This document shows positions 35,204-45,135 of a stretch of DNA of 45,135 bases, one piece after another; the first letter of the stretch is position 1, and each line of letters opens with the position of its first letter. This stretch comes from Nephromyces sp. MM_2019 (lineage: Eukaryota > Apicomplexa > Aconoidasida > Nephromycida): positions 1-45,135 of the forward strand of contig JADHZB010001211.1 of NCBI GenBank assembly GCA_015657535.1. The letters are read 5' to 3'. A program made the position numbers and the translations under genes. Under the pieces are notes generated by a model. That model had not been told where the DNA came from, did not search any database, and saw nothing but the letters and a program-made list of their open reading frames with translations.

Positions 35204-36364
35204 GGTTTGTCATTTTCACATGTAGATAAGATACTGTTTCATAGTGCAATTTGCTTTACATTACAGGCATATGTGGGCATTTTTGCCCACAAATTTCTGT
35301 GTGTATGTGTGTGCGTTTGTACGTGTGTAGCAATGTAGAGCATCTTTCCTGAGCACACAGTAGCTCCATTGTTTACTCTTTTTCTTCCTTGAAACTTTTT
35401 TCACTATCTTTTTGTATGTGTGAGTATCTCTCCCTGTGTTGACTTTTGTGTGTGTGTTGGCTTATTCTCTTTCTGCAGGTAAAGGATGAGAGGAAGGCAT
35501 TGTATGAGGCGCTAAACACCTTCATTGAGCAAGTTGGAGATAATGACTTTCTGGGAGGAGATAAGCCTAATGGGGGGGATATTGCAGTGTATGGAATTCT
35601 TAGATCTATTGAAGGATTTAGGGTAAGTATCTTTTCTTCTTTATTTAGCCAGATTGGAGAGCTTGTGTGTATGTATGTGTGAACTAGTTCATGTGGGTTG
35701 GTGTGTGTGAGTTCACGTGTGTGCATCTTTGCAAATTTGGCAGTAGAATTTTGAGCTGCAGTGTATGTACACTGCTCTTAGTTAATGCAATGCATTTTTT
35801 ACCTTAGTTTTGATAAGTTAGCTATCTAAGCTTTGCAGATCATGTTTAGCTAGTGTGTTCGTGTGGTTTTCTTGTGGAATGTGTGTTTTTTTTCTTGAGA
35901 AAATACATGATTTTCCTGCAGCTTGTGCGTGTGCGGTTTTCCAGCAGTGTGTGCGTGTGTGTATGTTTGTGAGTTCGTTTGTGTACGTTTGTTCGTATGT
36001 GTGGTTTTCCTATATTGTATATACACTTATGCTACTGTTTTCAAATGAATCCTAGAGAAAAAACCCGTTTATGTGTATGGCATACTGCATGTGTGTTATG
36101 CAGCGTGTGTGTGTGTTTTGCATGCGTAGCAGCGTGGTGTGTGTGTTGTATAGTGTGTGTGCTTTAACACATTTAACATGTGTGTGCCACTCACGTTTCA
36201 TGTGTTAAAGCATGTATTAGCTCAATAGAAGCTGTTTTTCCTATCAGACTGAGAAGGATGTGTTTGAGCATACAAACATCAATGCGTGGTATAATCGCAT
36301 GGCAGCTCTAACAGGAGAGTCGTTCGCTATCAACAAGATAAAGAGGGGACCTGAAGCTTCATAG
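31441..36364 (+). CDS. PTGES2: PTGES2-like glutaredoxin/GST-fold protein with long N-terminal extension
   Basis: Membrane-associated prostaglandin E synthase-2 family: a thioredoxin-fold domain with CxxC followed by a helical GST domain. The family is reported to bind glutathione and haem. The physiological substrate in protists is unknown. Exons: 31441-33159, 33765-34030, 34524-34578, 34982-35110, 35479-35622, 36248-36364 (809 aa, TAG stop). The CPFC motif is at 555-558 in YQFESCPFCRKVRA, followed by VHPLRKTELNF and KKVPVLL. The GST half has QWTDNWLVQLI, GDKPNGGDIAVYGILRSIEG and NAWYNRM, all in family order. The human protein is 377 aa. Here about 540 residues precede the glutaredoxin domain, with a hydrophobic stretch near 432-480. 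A downstream ATG at 31702 begins SLFLSPPLWGVYKKAPFSR, which looks like an organelle presequence and is an equally plausible start (722 aa). Confidence 0.92.
35165..35202 (+). repeat. (GT)n microsatellite in PTGES2-like intron
   Basis: A GT run of about 19 units lies shortly after the exon ending at 35110. It reads UG in the transcript, as do nearly all repeats in this gene. Confidence 0.95.
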
Positions 36365-37909
36365 TAGAAAAAAGCTGTTTTCTTCCTCTTCTTCTGGCTT
36401 TTTCTAATACTCTTATTTGTGTGCGAATTTGATGTTCGATATCATATTTTGTTAGTGATTGAGGGTCTATAGTGGTTTGGATGGCCTGAGTGGCATATGG
36501 TGTGTGTTTGGTATTAGTGGCGTATGGTGTGTGTGAGTGGTTTTAGTGGTTCGCAATATGTATGCGTATTATGAGGGGGGGTTTTCAACATCTGTTGTGG
36601 CCTAAATGGTTTACTATGTGTGTGCAATCTAGGTGATGAGCTATATCTGTGTGATCTAAGTGTCCTGTGTGTGTCTATATATTCTAAATGGTGTATGATA
36701 TGCGTAGTCTAGGTGGCGTACCATGTGTGTGCGAGCTAAGTGGTGTACCCTATGTGTGTGTGATATAAGTGGTGTACTAAGTGTGTTCAATTTCACGTTG
36801 TGTGTGTGATCTAACTCGTATGTGCTGTGTGTGGCCTGATTGTTTTCGCCTCTTTTTGGTGGGGATAAAACACACATGCACTTGCTCGCTTTATAGTGAG
36901 AAGAAGCCTGAAGGAGTGAGCTCTTTGCTCTCTACTTCTTTGGTTTAAAATACTGAATCTTTGCCGCTGCGCTGCTTACCAAGCATATCAGTTTTTGCTC
37001 TTTAATCGCATCTTAAATGCATCGACTAGGGATGTACGTACACCCCAAAGAAAGACTCAAAAATCCCTTATCTCTGGAATATTTGCGAAGATTGGTTGAA
37101 TTCTTGTATGCATCAGGAAGATAACTGATTACATGAGAATTTCGGGTGGATTTCTTTGTGAGGCTCTGTGTGTGTGAATGCACTACGATATGTACAGGAA
37201 TTTATATGGCATGTGCAGTAGTTTATATGGTATATGCATCCCTGATGTGGTGTGTGCGGTAGTCAGTTCCTCTACGATATGTGCACTCTTCACTCCTACG
37301 GTATGTGTGTGTATGTGTGTGCACTCCTCATCACTGGTGCTGCCAGCAGCTATCCTTCGCGGGTGCCCTTTTCCATGCCAACGCCTGCAACTACACACAC
37401 CCCCAGCATACCCTCCAAAACCTCATACTCTCTGCTTATCTGATAGGCTTTAGACAATCTCTGCAACAAGTGAATATCTGGTGAACACACACACACCCTT
37501 TCCAAAGGACTCATTGAGGGGTAGATGAAGATGAGCTTGCACACACTCTAGTTAAGAGTTTCTGGCATCTCCTCTTAAACATCAAGAAATTCCAGTGAAA
37601 ACATTGAAACTGGCGATACAAGAGAATGAATAAAATTCCCAGTGTACGTACACATACACACAAACACTGATAACATTGGTGTATACTAGTTTTGGCATTC
37701 TTAAGCTGACTTCCAGTAAGGAAGAGGAATAGGGACTCTGCGATTTTTAGAAAAGCCTGTGGTAAATGAAGCGATCCATAGTGTGAATGTGTGTCCAGGG
37801 AAGAGAGTGAAGCTGGCAGCCCCATATGCTATCACCTTTACTCTCTCAGTGTATACGTTTGGGGTGTATGTACACTGGAAGAAGAGGTGTAGCCTCGTTT
37901 TGAAGGCTC
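36365..37909. other. Convergent intergenic region PTGES2-like / NLE1
   Basis: This lies between two gene ends (stops at 36364 plus and 37910 minus). It is TG-rich on the plus strand up to about 37330, in interrupted runs. Palindromes of the GTGTA-NN-TACAC type lie at 37031-37042, 37642-37653 and 37864-37875, the last only 35 bases past the NLE1 stop. Both 3' UTRs should fall here. No exon was found. Confidence 0.6.
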
Positions 37910-40216
37910 TTAGTTCTTCCATAGCTTCACCAGCTTATCCTTGGAGCCTGTAGATTAGTGAAATTTGAGTAAACGAGGGGTTAGTGATTCGCTGAAGCAG
38001 GTAAGGTAGATGTGGGAGTAGGGTATACACACACAGCGAGGGAGGTGTAGAGACGTTATGGGGGGGTTGCGCGGACACCGTGGTAATTTTGTGCATTCGT
38101 CGGGAAGTGGTGCACACACAGCGGGTGGGGTGTACACACAGCGGGTGGGGTGCACACACAGCGGGTGGGGTGTACACACAGCGGGTGGGGTGTACACACA
38201 GCGGGTGGGGTGTACACACAGCGGGTGGGGTGCACACACAGCGGGTGGGGTGTACACACAGCGGGTGGGGTGCACACACAGCAGGAAGGTTACAAACCAA
38301 AAAAAGGACACACACACCCCAGGAAGGACACACACACACATACACACACACACCCCAGGAAGGACACACACACACAAACACACACACACACACACCAGGA
38401 AGGTCACAAATACACCAACCCGCACATCTCTTCACTAAACAAAAAAAAAACGCAACACACATACTAACCAGTAGCCACACTACCCCCGTCAAGGCTCCAA
38501 TCAATAGCAAAAACCTGATCGGCATGCCCTGGGAGGGACCCCTTCAGCTTAGCCTTGAAGGGGTCCCAAATCTTCGCTGTACTGTCAGCGCTGGCGCTGG
38601 CTAAAAGTTTGGAGTCGGGCGCCCAACTGAGCTGATAGACTGGGCCGACATGCCCTCTCAGAGTAGCCAAAAACTTCCCAGTTCTTCCATCCCAAAGCCT
38701 GTAGAGAGAGTGGGGGAGTGGAGGTCGGATGTGGGGATTCAAAAGGACAAAACACATGCACTTTCTGCTCGATTGAAGTCATGCTTTTCAGGAGGGTATG
38801 AAAAACGTCTAAAACAGCAAGCACACAAAGAAAATGAAAAATTTCGCACCGAATAGTCTTGTCAAAGGAAGCAGAAGCGATGAAACGTCCATCTGCAGAG
38901 AAAACAGCCTAAGAAAGCAAAAAAGGGGGGTTTTACGAGAAAATTTGGGGGGAGAAAGGTAGATGAAGAGCCTATCAAACAAAAGCCGAGAAAGTTGTTA
39001 GATTTCAAGAACATCACACACACAAAACATATACACACACGAAGAATACACACACAAAACATATACACACACGAAGAATACACACACAAAACATATACAC
39101 ACACGAAGAATACACACACAAAACATATACACACACGAAGAATACACACACAAAACATATACACACACGAAGAATACACACACAAAACATATACACACAC
39201 GAAGAATACACACACAAAACATATACACACACGAAGAATACACACACAAAACATATACACACACGAAGAATACACACACAAAACATATACACACCCACAT
39301 GAGCTCCAAAAAAGGCTACAAACAAGAGCCATCAACACACACGCTTATATATATACTTGATTGATAAGTTTTTGATGGCCAGTCATTCGACAAAGAGGAT
39401 TTTGTGATCTCTGAGGATCCCACAAGTACATCGTATGATCATCCGAGCCAGAGAGAAGCCTCTCACCCCCACACTGAAGAAGCATAAGTAAATTAAGCAT
39501 AGCAGAGTAGAAAAAGATGGAAGAACATATACACACACAATACTCCATTGTCGCTGGAAAGCATAGTAAACATTTAAAATAGCAACACACACCAGAAAGC
39601 ATGAAAAAACTCGAAAAAGTGGAAGAAAAAGAAAAAAAACTGAGAAAAAGATCTCGTGTGTGTGCGCGATCCGGGTGTGTGTGTGTGTGTGTCTTGCAGC
39701 GTTGGGATGAGAGTATACTCGGGTGCGTTTGGGCATGTGTACGTATTATGCAATTGAGCGTGTGTGTGCTTTTTTTATGTGATGTAACTCAGTGTGTGCG
39801 TGCGAGCGTGCACAATCCATCTTCACCCAAGATCATAAGCACAAGAGTCGATGCGTAGGATAAGGCACACACACATAAATAAAGCATTGAGACGATAATA
39901 AGCAGCTTAGGCAGAACATGCACACACTCCGCCTGCCTGGAGTCAAGCAACACACGAGCATCAGCAGTCAGCCTTGGTGATACGCGAGGGTCTTCATACT
40001 TGCAAAGTCCACTTCATATCATCAATCTAAACAGCAACGCTTTAGCACACGCAAATACACGCACACACACGCACATGCATAGACATACATAGACACGCAC
40101 AAATACAGACACACACATGTAGACATGCATGTAAATATTCACACTCACACACACACACACACACATGTAAATATGCACGTAAATATTCACACTCATACAC
40201 ACATATAGACTCACAC

Positions 40217-40247
<31 letters not shown>

Positions 40248-40573
40248 GATACTAATCCATATACACTCAGATAAAAACACACACACCTCTACCACCAACC
40301 AGTTTAATTCCTTCTTCATAGATAAGCTTAGCTGAGGATATCAATCCTTCATTTGAAGGCTTAGCGAGTTTGCCAGAACTCTTGTGATCAAACGGGCCAG
40401 CTCGTAGAAGCATGTCAGTATTCAAAGCTAGTGTGTTAACCCAATGCCCATGACCTGAGCGCATAGCATAAAATTTACAAGCAATTGCGTGTGCACACAC
40501 GCAGCACAACACACGTAAATTTGGCCTTAATTAACGATGCATAAACGCCCACACACATACACACACACACACA

Positions 40574-40604
<31 letters not shown>

Positions 40605-43600
40605 TTGATAAGCACTACCCAAAGCCAATTGCACACGCAGAAAAAGCAAGAGAAATATGAAAAAAAACTCACACCCTGGCAAATCTATTGCTAAAGCGTA
40701 AAACCAAGAAAAACCGCTTCATCATCTTCATTTCCATAATCTTCTTCTTCTTCTTCTTCACCATCTTCACTATCCTCTTCAACCTCAAATGCACGCAAAC
40801 CTTTCAAGTTTCTGAGTAGCCTTCCATCTGAAGGATCCCACACTTTAATGAGCGTGTCTCTACTAGCGCTGTATATAGAGCCATCTGTAGTTAGAACCAC
40901 ACACACGATCGAGCAATTAGAAGCAATGAAGATAAAAAAAAGCGTAGTAGCTTTCAGGACTTTGAGGAAGCATATGGGTGTACGTACATTCAAGCCTGGC
41001 AAAGCTTAAGCTCCCACACGAAGAATCTCATCAAAAGGATGTGTATATACCCACTGCATCTCTACACTAAGAAAATATATAAAGAATCTCATCGCCCTCA
41101 TCAGCCTTCAAGTTTTGAGAAGTGTACATACAGCCATACCTGGGCCTCCTTGTCCTGACCACCTGACTTGCGTTATCATGTTTATGTGTGAAGTTAGAAC
41201 TGCCACTGTAATTGCTCGGGTGCAATCCCAGATTCTTAGGGTAAGATCTTTGCTGCCACTGTAGAAATTGGAGGTATTCAAATGACATAATCAACACACA
41301 CAAGATAGAAGAAAACAAACAAAGACACACAAACATAAACACGATTACACAGACAAAAAAAAACCACAAACACACACACACACATGTATGCATCACACAT
41401 ACGCACACGTATGCATCACATACACACACACCTGATCAGCTTAGGGAGAGGTTTAGTTACATCTTCTGCTGCATTTGAGCCAACTAGATGTAATGGCTGC
41501 CACGCCAGGCAGGTAATTGCCTAAAATCGAATTGAAAATCAAACAGAGCATTCATTCGCACACAGAAATCTTCTAGCACACACACAGACGCATAAACATG
41601 AATACACGCACGCACATGAACACACACACACACAAACACAGAGATGCAGACGAACACACACCAAGTAACACAGAGGCATACATACAGCAAGCCACACGCG
41701 CACACAAACACCATCCCATACATGCACACACACGCCGACCCGCACACCGAGTCACACACGCACGCACACACACATACACTCACTAGAAGAGCGACATGTT
41801 GCATCAGATTAAACACAAAATTCCACAGAAAACAGTAACGTAATAAGCATTTCAGAATATAGAAAACAAAGGCTTAAAGAGCTCTACACCACGTGGTGTA
41901 AGTACACCTGGAAGCGTGAAGGTATAGAGTAATCTAGAAACTTCCGCAACTCCTTACCTTTGTGTGTCCCAGCAGAGGCTCTGCAAAACCCTTTCCATCT
42001 ACAGGATTCCATAGCCGAATGGCAGTGTCCTAGAAAAATAGGTTTTGACCCAGAAAGCAACACACACACCCATTAGGGTTGCAAAAAAGACACTGAGGCT
42101 GGTAGAAAATAGTGCAGGTGGAAAAAATTATACATACACACACACGCTAGGAACTTGAGGAAAAAAATGCCAACACACACGCTAGGAACTTGAGGAAAAA
42201 ATTGCCAACACACACGCTAGGAACTTGAGGAAGAAACAGCCAGCAGAAACGCCAGGAACTTGAGGAAAAAAATGCCAACACACACGCTAGGAACTTTAAG
42301 AAAAAGCAACCAAAGGCAAAGATAAAAACGCGAAAACAACACATACGCAACCTGAAGGCGCACGAAGCCTCAAAACGAAAGGTCTACACACGCACACAAT
42401 AGATTAACAAAATCAAATTTCGCACGTCCAAGCTGCTCTTAACGGTATAAAATCTTCAAAAAAGCATAGAAAACACCTCAGAAAATGCGCTCTTCTTACC
42501 ATCCCAGCAGAGGCAAGGATTTTGGCGTCTGGTGACCAACTAACACACAAAACCCAGTGTGTGTGTCCTCTGCAGCTGAAGAGAGGGCATTGGGTGTTGA
42601 GATCCCAGAATCTCACCTGTGACAGAATAAAAGCAAAACAAGGAAAATTACATTCTTGAAGTAATGAAGAGAATGAAGAGCGTATAAAGTACTAACAAAA
42701 TCTTCAAACCTAAAGTGTGTAGCGTGGCGATAACGAATGGAGCAGTTAACATAAAGAAGAGATGCATTACACACATATGGGCCCATATATACATATGGGC
42801 ACATACTCAACGCAGCACACACAAACACCAGCACGCACATAAAACCGACATGCACACACACGCCAATATACACACACACCAAAATACAAGCGCAACAAGC
42901 TACACGCCAACAACACACACGATTCAACACAAATGCACACGCTATCATGCAACACACACCAATACTGACGCATTAACACACACACTAGCACACAACAACC
43001 TTCAAAAAATATAAAACAGCAGCACCAAATGACAGGCACACAAAAATCCACGCACACATACACAACTAAAAACCCAAAACTACATACATCTGCACTGTAC
43101 GTACAGTAGTATCACCCGATCCAGAAGCTAATTGCCTTCCATCTGGACTGAATGCAACACACAATAAAGCAGCAGTGTGTCCTTCTAAAGAAGCAGTGCA
43201 TCTCGTCACTGGCCGAACTTTGAAGGTTGAGAGAGGATAGAAGGTAAGCCGAAGAGTTTTTTCACTGGTTACACCCTTTAAACTCTTCAAAGCCTCTGAG
43301 AGCGTTGAGCTCAGCTCGATCAGCTGATCTTCAAGGTGGAAGGTGTAGGGTAGCTCCTCTTCATTGTCTAGTATGCTGTTTAAGAGCTTTTGCAGTTGAC
43401 TCCTAGTGATTCTGCATCGATTAGAGGTGAGAATGGTGTGATCTGCATGTTGAAGCGATTTTTTTCCTCAAATGGTGTGAATAGGTGGGTGTGTATGCAG
43501 GGAGTGGTGTGAAAAAAGGGAGGAAAGGTGTGTGTCAGAGGTTTGGTGGTGTGAATAACAGTATAAAGCTGTGTGTGTTGGGGGTGTGGTGGTGTGAGGA

Positions 43601-44126
43601 ACAGAACAAAAAAAAATCTCTCTATGTGCCATTGTGGGTATTTAAGTTATAGAAAATGTGTGTGTCGTAGCGTGCGTAAGAACGCCTTTTGTATGTGTGC
43701 ATTTCTTTATAGTAAATTCTCTTTTACACCTGTGTGTGTGCAGAGAGTCTAGAGCGCATCAACACCCTCTTACACCTGTGTGCAGCTCGACACAAAAAAA
43801 AATCTTCTTTCACGTGGTTTGATGGTGTATGACTCTCTGTACATACACTGCCACATGAAGACGAAACCGAAAACTCACACACACAGACAAATTTCCTAAA
43901 CGTGAGTAGCCTACAAATATTCCTACCCCAAAGGAACATTGAGAAGGTCGCCAATATTGGAGCCTCCCGGGTCTACAAATTGGAGAATAGCCTGAGAAGC
44001 AGCAACTTCATCCTCTTCTTCTTCTTCCTCAACTTTAGGATAACTGGAAGAAAACTTCTTCTCTTCTTCATCTTCGCCATTGAGAGCAGTAGGAGGCAGT
44101 ATTTTCTGCCTCTTCAGCGAAGACAT
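37910..44126 (-). CDS. NLE1: NLE1/Rsa4 (Notchless), WD40 60S ribosome assembly factor
   Basis: Rsa4/NLE1 docks the AAA-ATPase Rea1/Midasin on the pre-60S particle through its N-terminal NLE domain; a WD40 propeller follows. Twelve exons, phase-consistent: 44126-43927, 43411-43105, 42616-42500, 42029-41958, 41520-41432, 41258-41140, 40884-40801, 40454-40300, 39473-39357, 38908-38850, 38698-38469, 37947-37910 (528 aa, TAA stop; human 485). The first 66 residues include an acidic run (VEEEEEEDEVAA). The NLE domain has LQKLLNSILDNEEELPY. WD repeats include LASGSGDTT, GHTHWVLCVSWSPD, YSASRDTLIKVWDP, GHGHWVN, LLSGSDDHTMYLWDP, ASASFDKT and ASASADSTAKIWDP, ending GSKDKLVKLWKN. The exon 40454-40300 donor was chosen as GTTGGT because the nearby GTGTGTG donor would put a stop in the next exon. 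Introns are packed with minisatellites. Confidence 0.97.
38101..38290 (-). repeat. 20-bp minisatellite in the last NLE1 intron
   Basis: Units of GCGGGTGGGGTGYACACACA start every 20 bases from 38121 to 38261 (8 copies), with a partial unit before and a diverged one after. Y alternates between C and T. The array then decays into CCAGGAAGGACACACA-type repeats to about 38405. It lies wholly in the intron 38468-37948. Because 20 is not a multiple of 3 and the unit has no stop, all frames stay open and give spurious ORFs on both strands. Confidence 0.95.
39016..39294 (-). repeat. 32-bp minisatellite in NLE1 intron
   Basis: GAAGAAT recurs at 39041, 39073, 39105, 39137, 39169, 39201, 39233 and 39265, exactly 32 bases apart, separated by CA-rich sequence with AAAACATAT. 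Copies appear identical. It lies in the intron between exons 39473-39357 and 38908-38850. The unit lacks stops in most frames, which explains the long repetitive ORFs here. Confidence 0.95.
40551..40604 (-). repeat. Interrupted (CA)n microsatellite in NLE1 intron
   Basis: CA runs broken by single TA steps lie in the intron between exons 40884-40801 and 40454-40300. The transcript strand reads UG. Confidence 0.9.
40700..40800 (-). other. Open acidic reading frame at the start of an NLE1 intron
   Basis: Past the donor at 40800-40799 the exon frame stays open for about 34 codons and reads FEVEEDSEDGEEEEEED before a stop. I treat it as intron because splicing at 40801 to 40454 restores LKGHGHWVN of the WD repeat. 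A retained-intron product with an acidic tail is conceivable. Confidence 0.5.
42143..42300 (-). repeat. About 35-bp tandem repeat in NLE1 intron
   Basis: GCTAGGAACTT (once GCCAGGAACTT, once ending GAACTTT) recurs at 42146, 42181, 42215, 42250 and 42285. Each is followed by GAGGAAAAAA-type sequence and a short ACACAC tract. Unit length alternates between 34 and 35. It lies in the intron between exons 42616-42500 and 42029-41958. Confidence 0.9.
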
Positions 44127-45135
44127 TGTCTTTAAAGGTGTGATTATCGTCGCGAAACGGTTGCCTCATGAAAATGCCTAAATAACCAACAAACACAACA
44201 TCTTCAAGAAAAAATGAAGCAAAACACACAAAAAACGCGGTTTTTGGACGAATTCTGACGATTAAGCGAAAGGATGATGAAGAAAAACAGTGAAGATAAA
44301 AAAAACCGAGAAATTACCTGCAATCTCCAGTAAAATTAGTGAAAAATTGTGAGAAATGAGTGTTTCTACTGCAAATTACGCGGCATTATTTAGAGTTTGA
44401 AATAGAGCAGAAAAAGAAGAATTTAGTCTCTTCTTCCAGTAAAAATTGGAGAAAGTCAGTAAATTTAGAATATTAGCGAAGCTTTTAGCAATGAGCACCG
44501 TGAAGATTCCAGAAGAATAAAAAAAAATTCGCGAAAATATCGCCTTTTGGGTGAAAAATTAGCGAACTGGGTGGTAAGTTGTATGAAGAAGATGGAGCGC
44601 AGACGCAGAGAGATGGAGGGAGTTAGTGAAAGAGCGCACACACACAGTAGGAGAGTGAAGCAATGAGCATACACACAGATAGAGAGGGAGTGAGCTAGCG
44701 CAAAGACAGAACGAAAGAGTGAGCGCACACACACACACGTACACACTTTAATATGAGCACTAACACACACACATTGTGACATGAGTACTATCACACACAC
44801 ACATAATACAAACCACACAGAGGCGCTAACACTAACGCACCCAGCTAGAGGGACTGACACAAACAGGACAACACACGATATATTTCATCCTCTGGAAATG
44901 GGAGAAAGCATGAAATCCACCTGCTCCCCTTGATTAGAAAAACACCATGGAACACACAGAAACGCACGAAGTGGAAGCTCTTTGTGGGCGCGTGTATGTA
45001 TGCATGTGTGTGTGTTTATGTCTTGTGCCTGCACTCACATAAGCTGTTTCTAATTTGATGTCTTTAACGGGCGTAAATGCACAAGTCTACATCACTGGAG
45101 TGTTTTTGCACCCATACACCCCCTACCACACCCCC
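44127..45135. promoter_or_regulatory. Upstream region of NLE1, no gene seen
   Basis: About 1 kb lies upstream of the NLE1 ATG and runs to the window edge. It is A-rich to about 44560, then has scattered CACACA runs (44636-44830) and GAGAG stretches. The open frames here are low complexity. No exon or RNA gene was recognised. Confidence 0.5.

Noticed and set aside
38056..38604. Overlapping repetitive open frames of 73-196 codons on both strands
   Set aside because: They are produced by the 20-bp stop-free minisatellite and CA repeats within an NLE1 intron. The unit is not a multiple of three, so every frame is open.
39016..39294. CRISPR-like array of evenly spaced repeats
   Set aside because: Repeat and intervening sequence are identical in every copy, there are no unique spacers, and the context is a eukaryotic intron.
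38862..39360. Cys/Val/Phe-rich and Thr/His-rich open frames of 103-158 codons
   Set aside because: They come from the 32-bp intronic minisatellite. The real coding parts here are NLE1 exons 39473-39357 and 38908-38850.
41484..41838. Cys/Val-rich and His/Thr-rich open frames
   Set aside because: These are CA-repeat translations in the intron upstream of NLE1 exon 41520-41432, partly overlapping the real exon in another frame.

Overview
This is a nuclear, intron-rich protist window, roughly 37% GC by eye. It is dense in (CA/TG)n microsatellites. The best taxonomic guess is a plastid-bearing apicomplexan or close relative (chromerid/chrompodellid). Three things support this: a type II fatty-acid synthase gene (fabH) whose protein starts with a signal peptide followed by a basic transit-like stretch, degenerate TTTAGGG-type sequence, and divergent but recognisable ER and ribosome-biogenesis genes. 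The genus cannot be fixed from the sequence alone. TGA, TAA and TAG all appear to act as stops.

Five genes are clear. Their exon chains were built by hand and are phase-consistent: SEC63 (minus, 4779 down to at least 700, 3' end unresolved), plastid FabH (minus, 14977-10698, 8 exons), a PDIA6/P5-type protein disulfide isomerase (minus, 28479-22447, 9 exons, ending NSEL), a PTGES2-like glutaredoxin/GST protein with a very long N-terminal extension (plus, 31441-36364, 6 exons), and the WD40 ribosome-assembly factor NLE1/Rsa4 (minus, 44126-37910, 12 exons). PDIA6 and PTGES2 are divergent neighbours. PTGES2 and NLE1 are convergent.

The stretches between these genes (4.9-9.4 kb, 15.2-16.5 kb, 17.6-19.4 kb and 19.5-21.3 kb) have no long ORF and look empty. 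Read by eye they contain chains of short open segments with GT/AG borders and matching phase, many joined by gaps of about 45-180 bases and nearly free of CA/TG repeats. I propose four further genes there: a secreted Cys-containing multi-exon protein (minus, about 9398-4902), a bulb-lectin-like protein (plus, about 15.3-16.2 kb), a TPR protein (minus, 19331-17649) and an unrecognised protein (plus, from about 19508). They are less certain than the five named genes.

The long-intron genes carry the repeats: 20-, 32- and about 35-bp minisatellites in NLE1 introns, a 32-bp pyrimidine-rich array before PTGES2, TG runs merged with splice sites, a telomere-like block in a PDIA6 intron, two long perfect inverted repeats, and a recurring palindrome GTGTA-NN-TACAC. 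Functionally the named genes serve the secretory pathway (SEC63, PDIA6), plastid lipid synthesis (FabH), redox/GST chemistry (PTGES2-like) and 60S ribosome maturation (NLE1). Nothing suggests they form one pathway.
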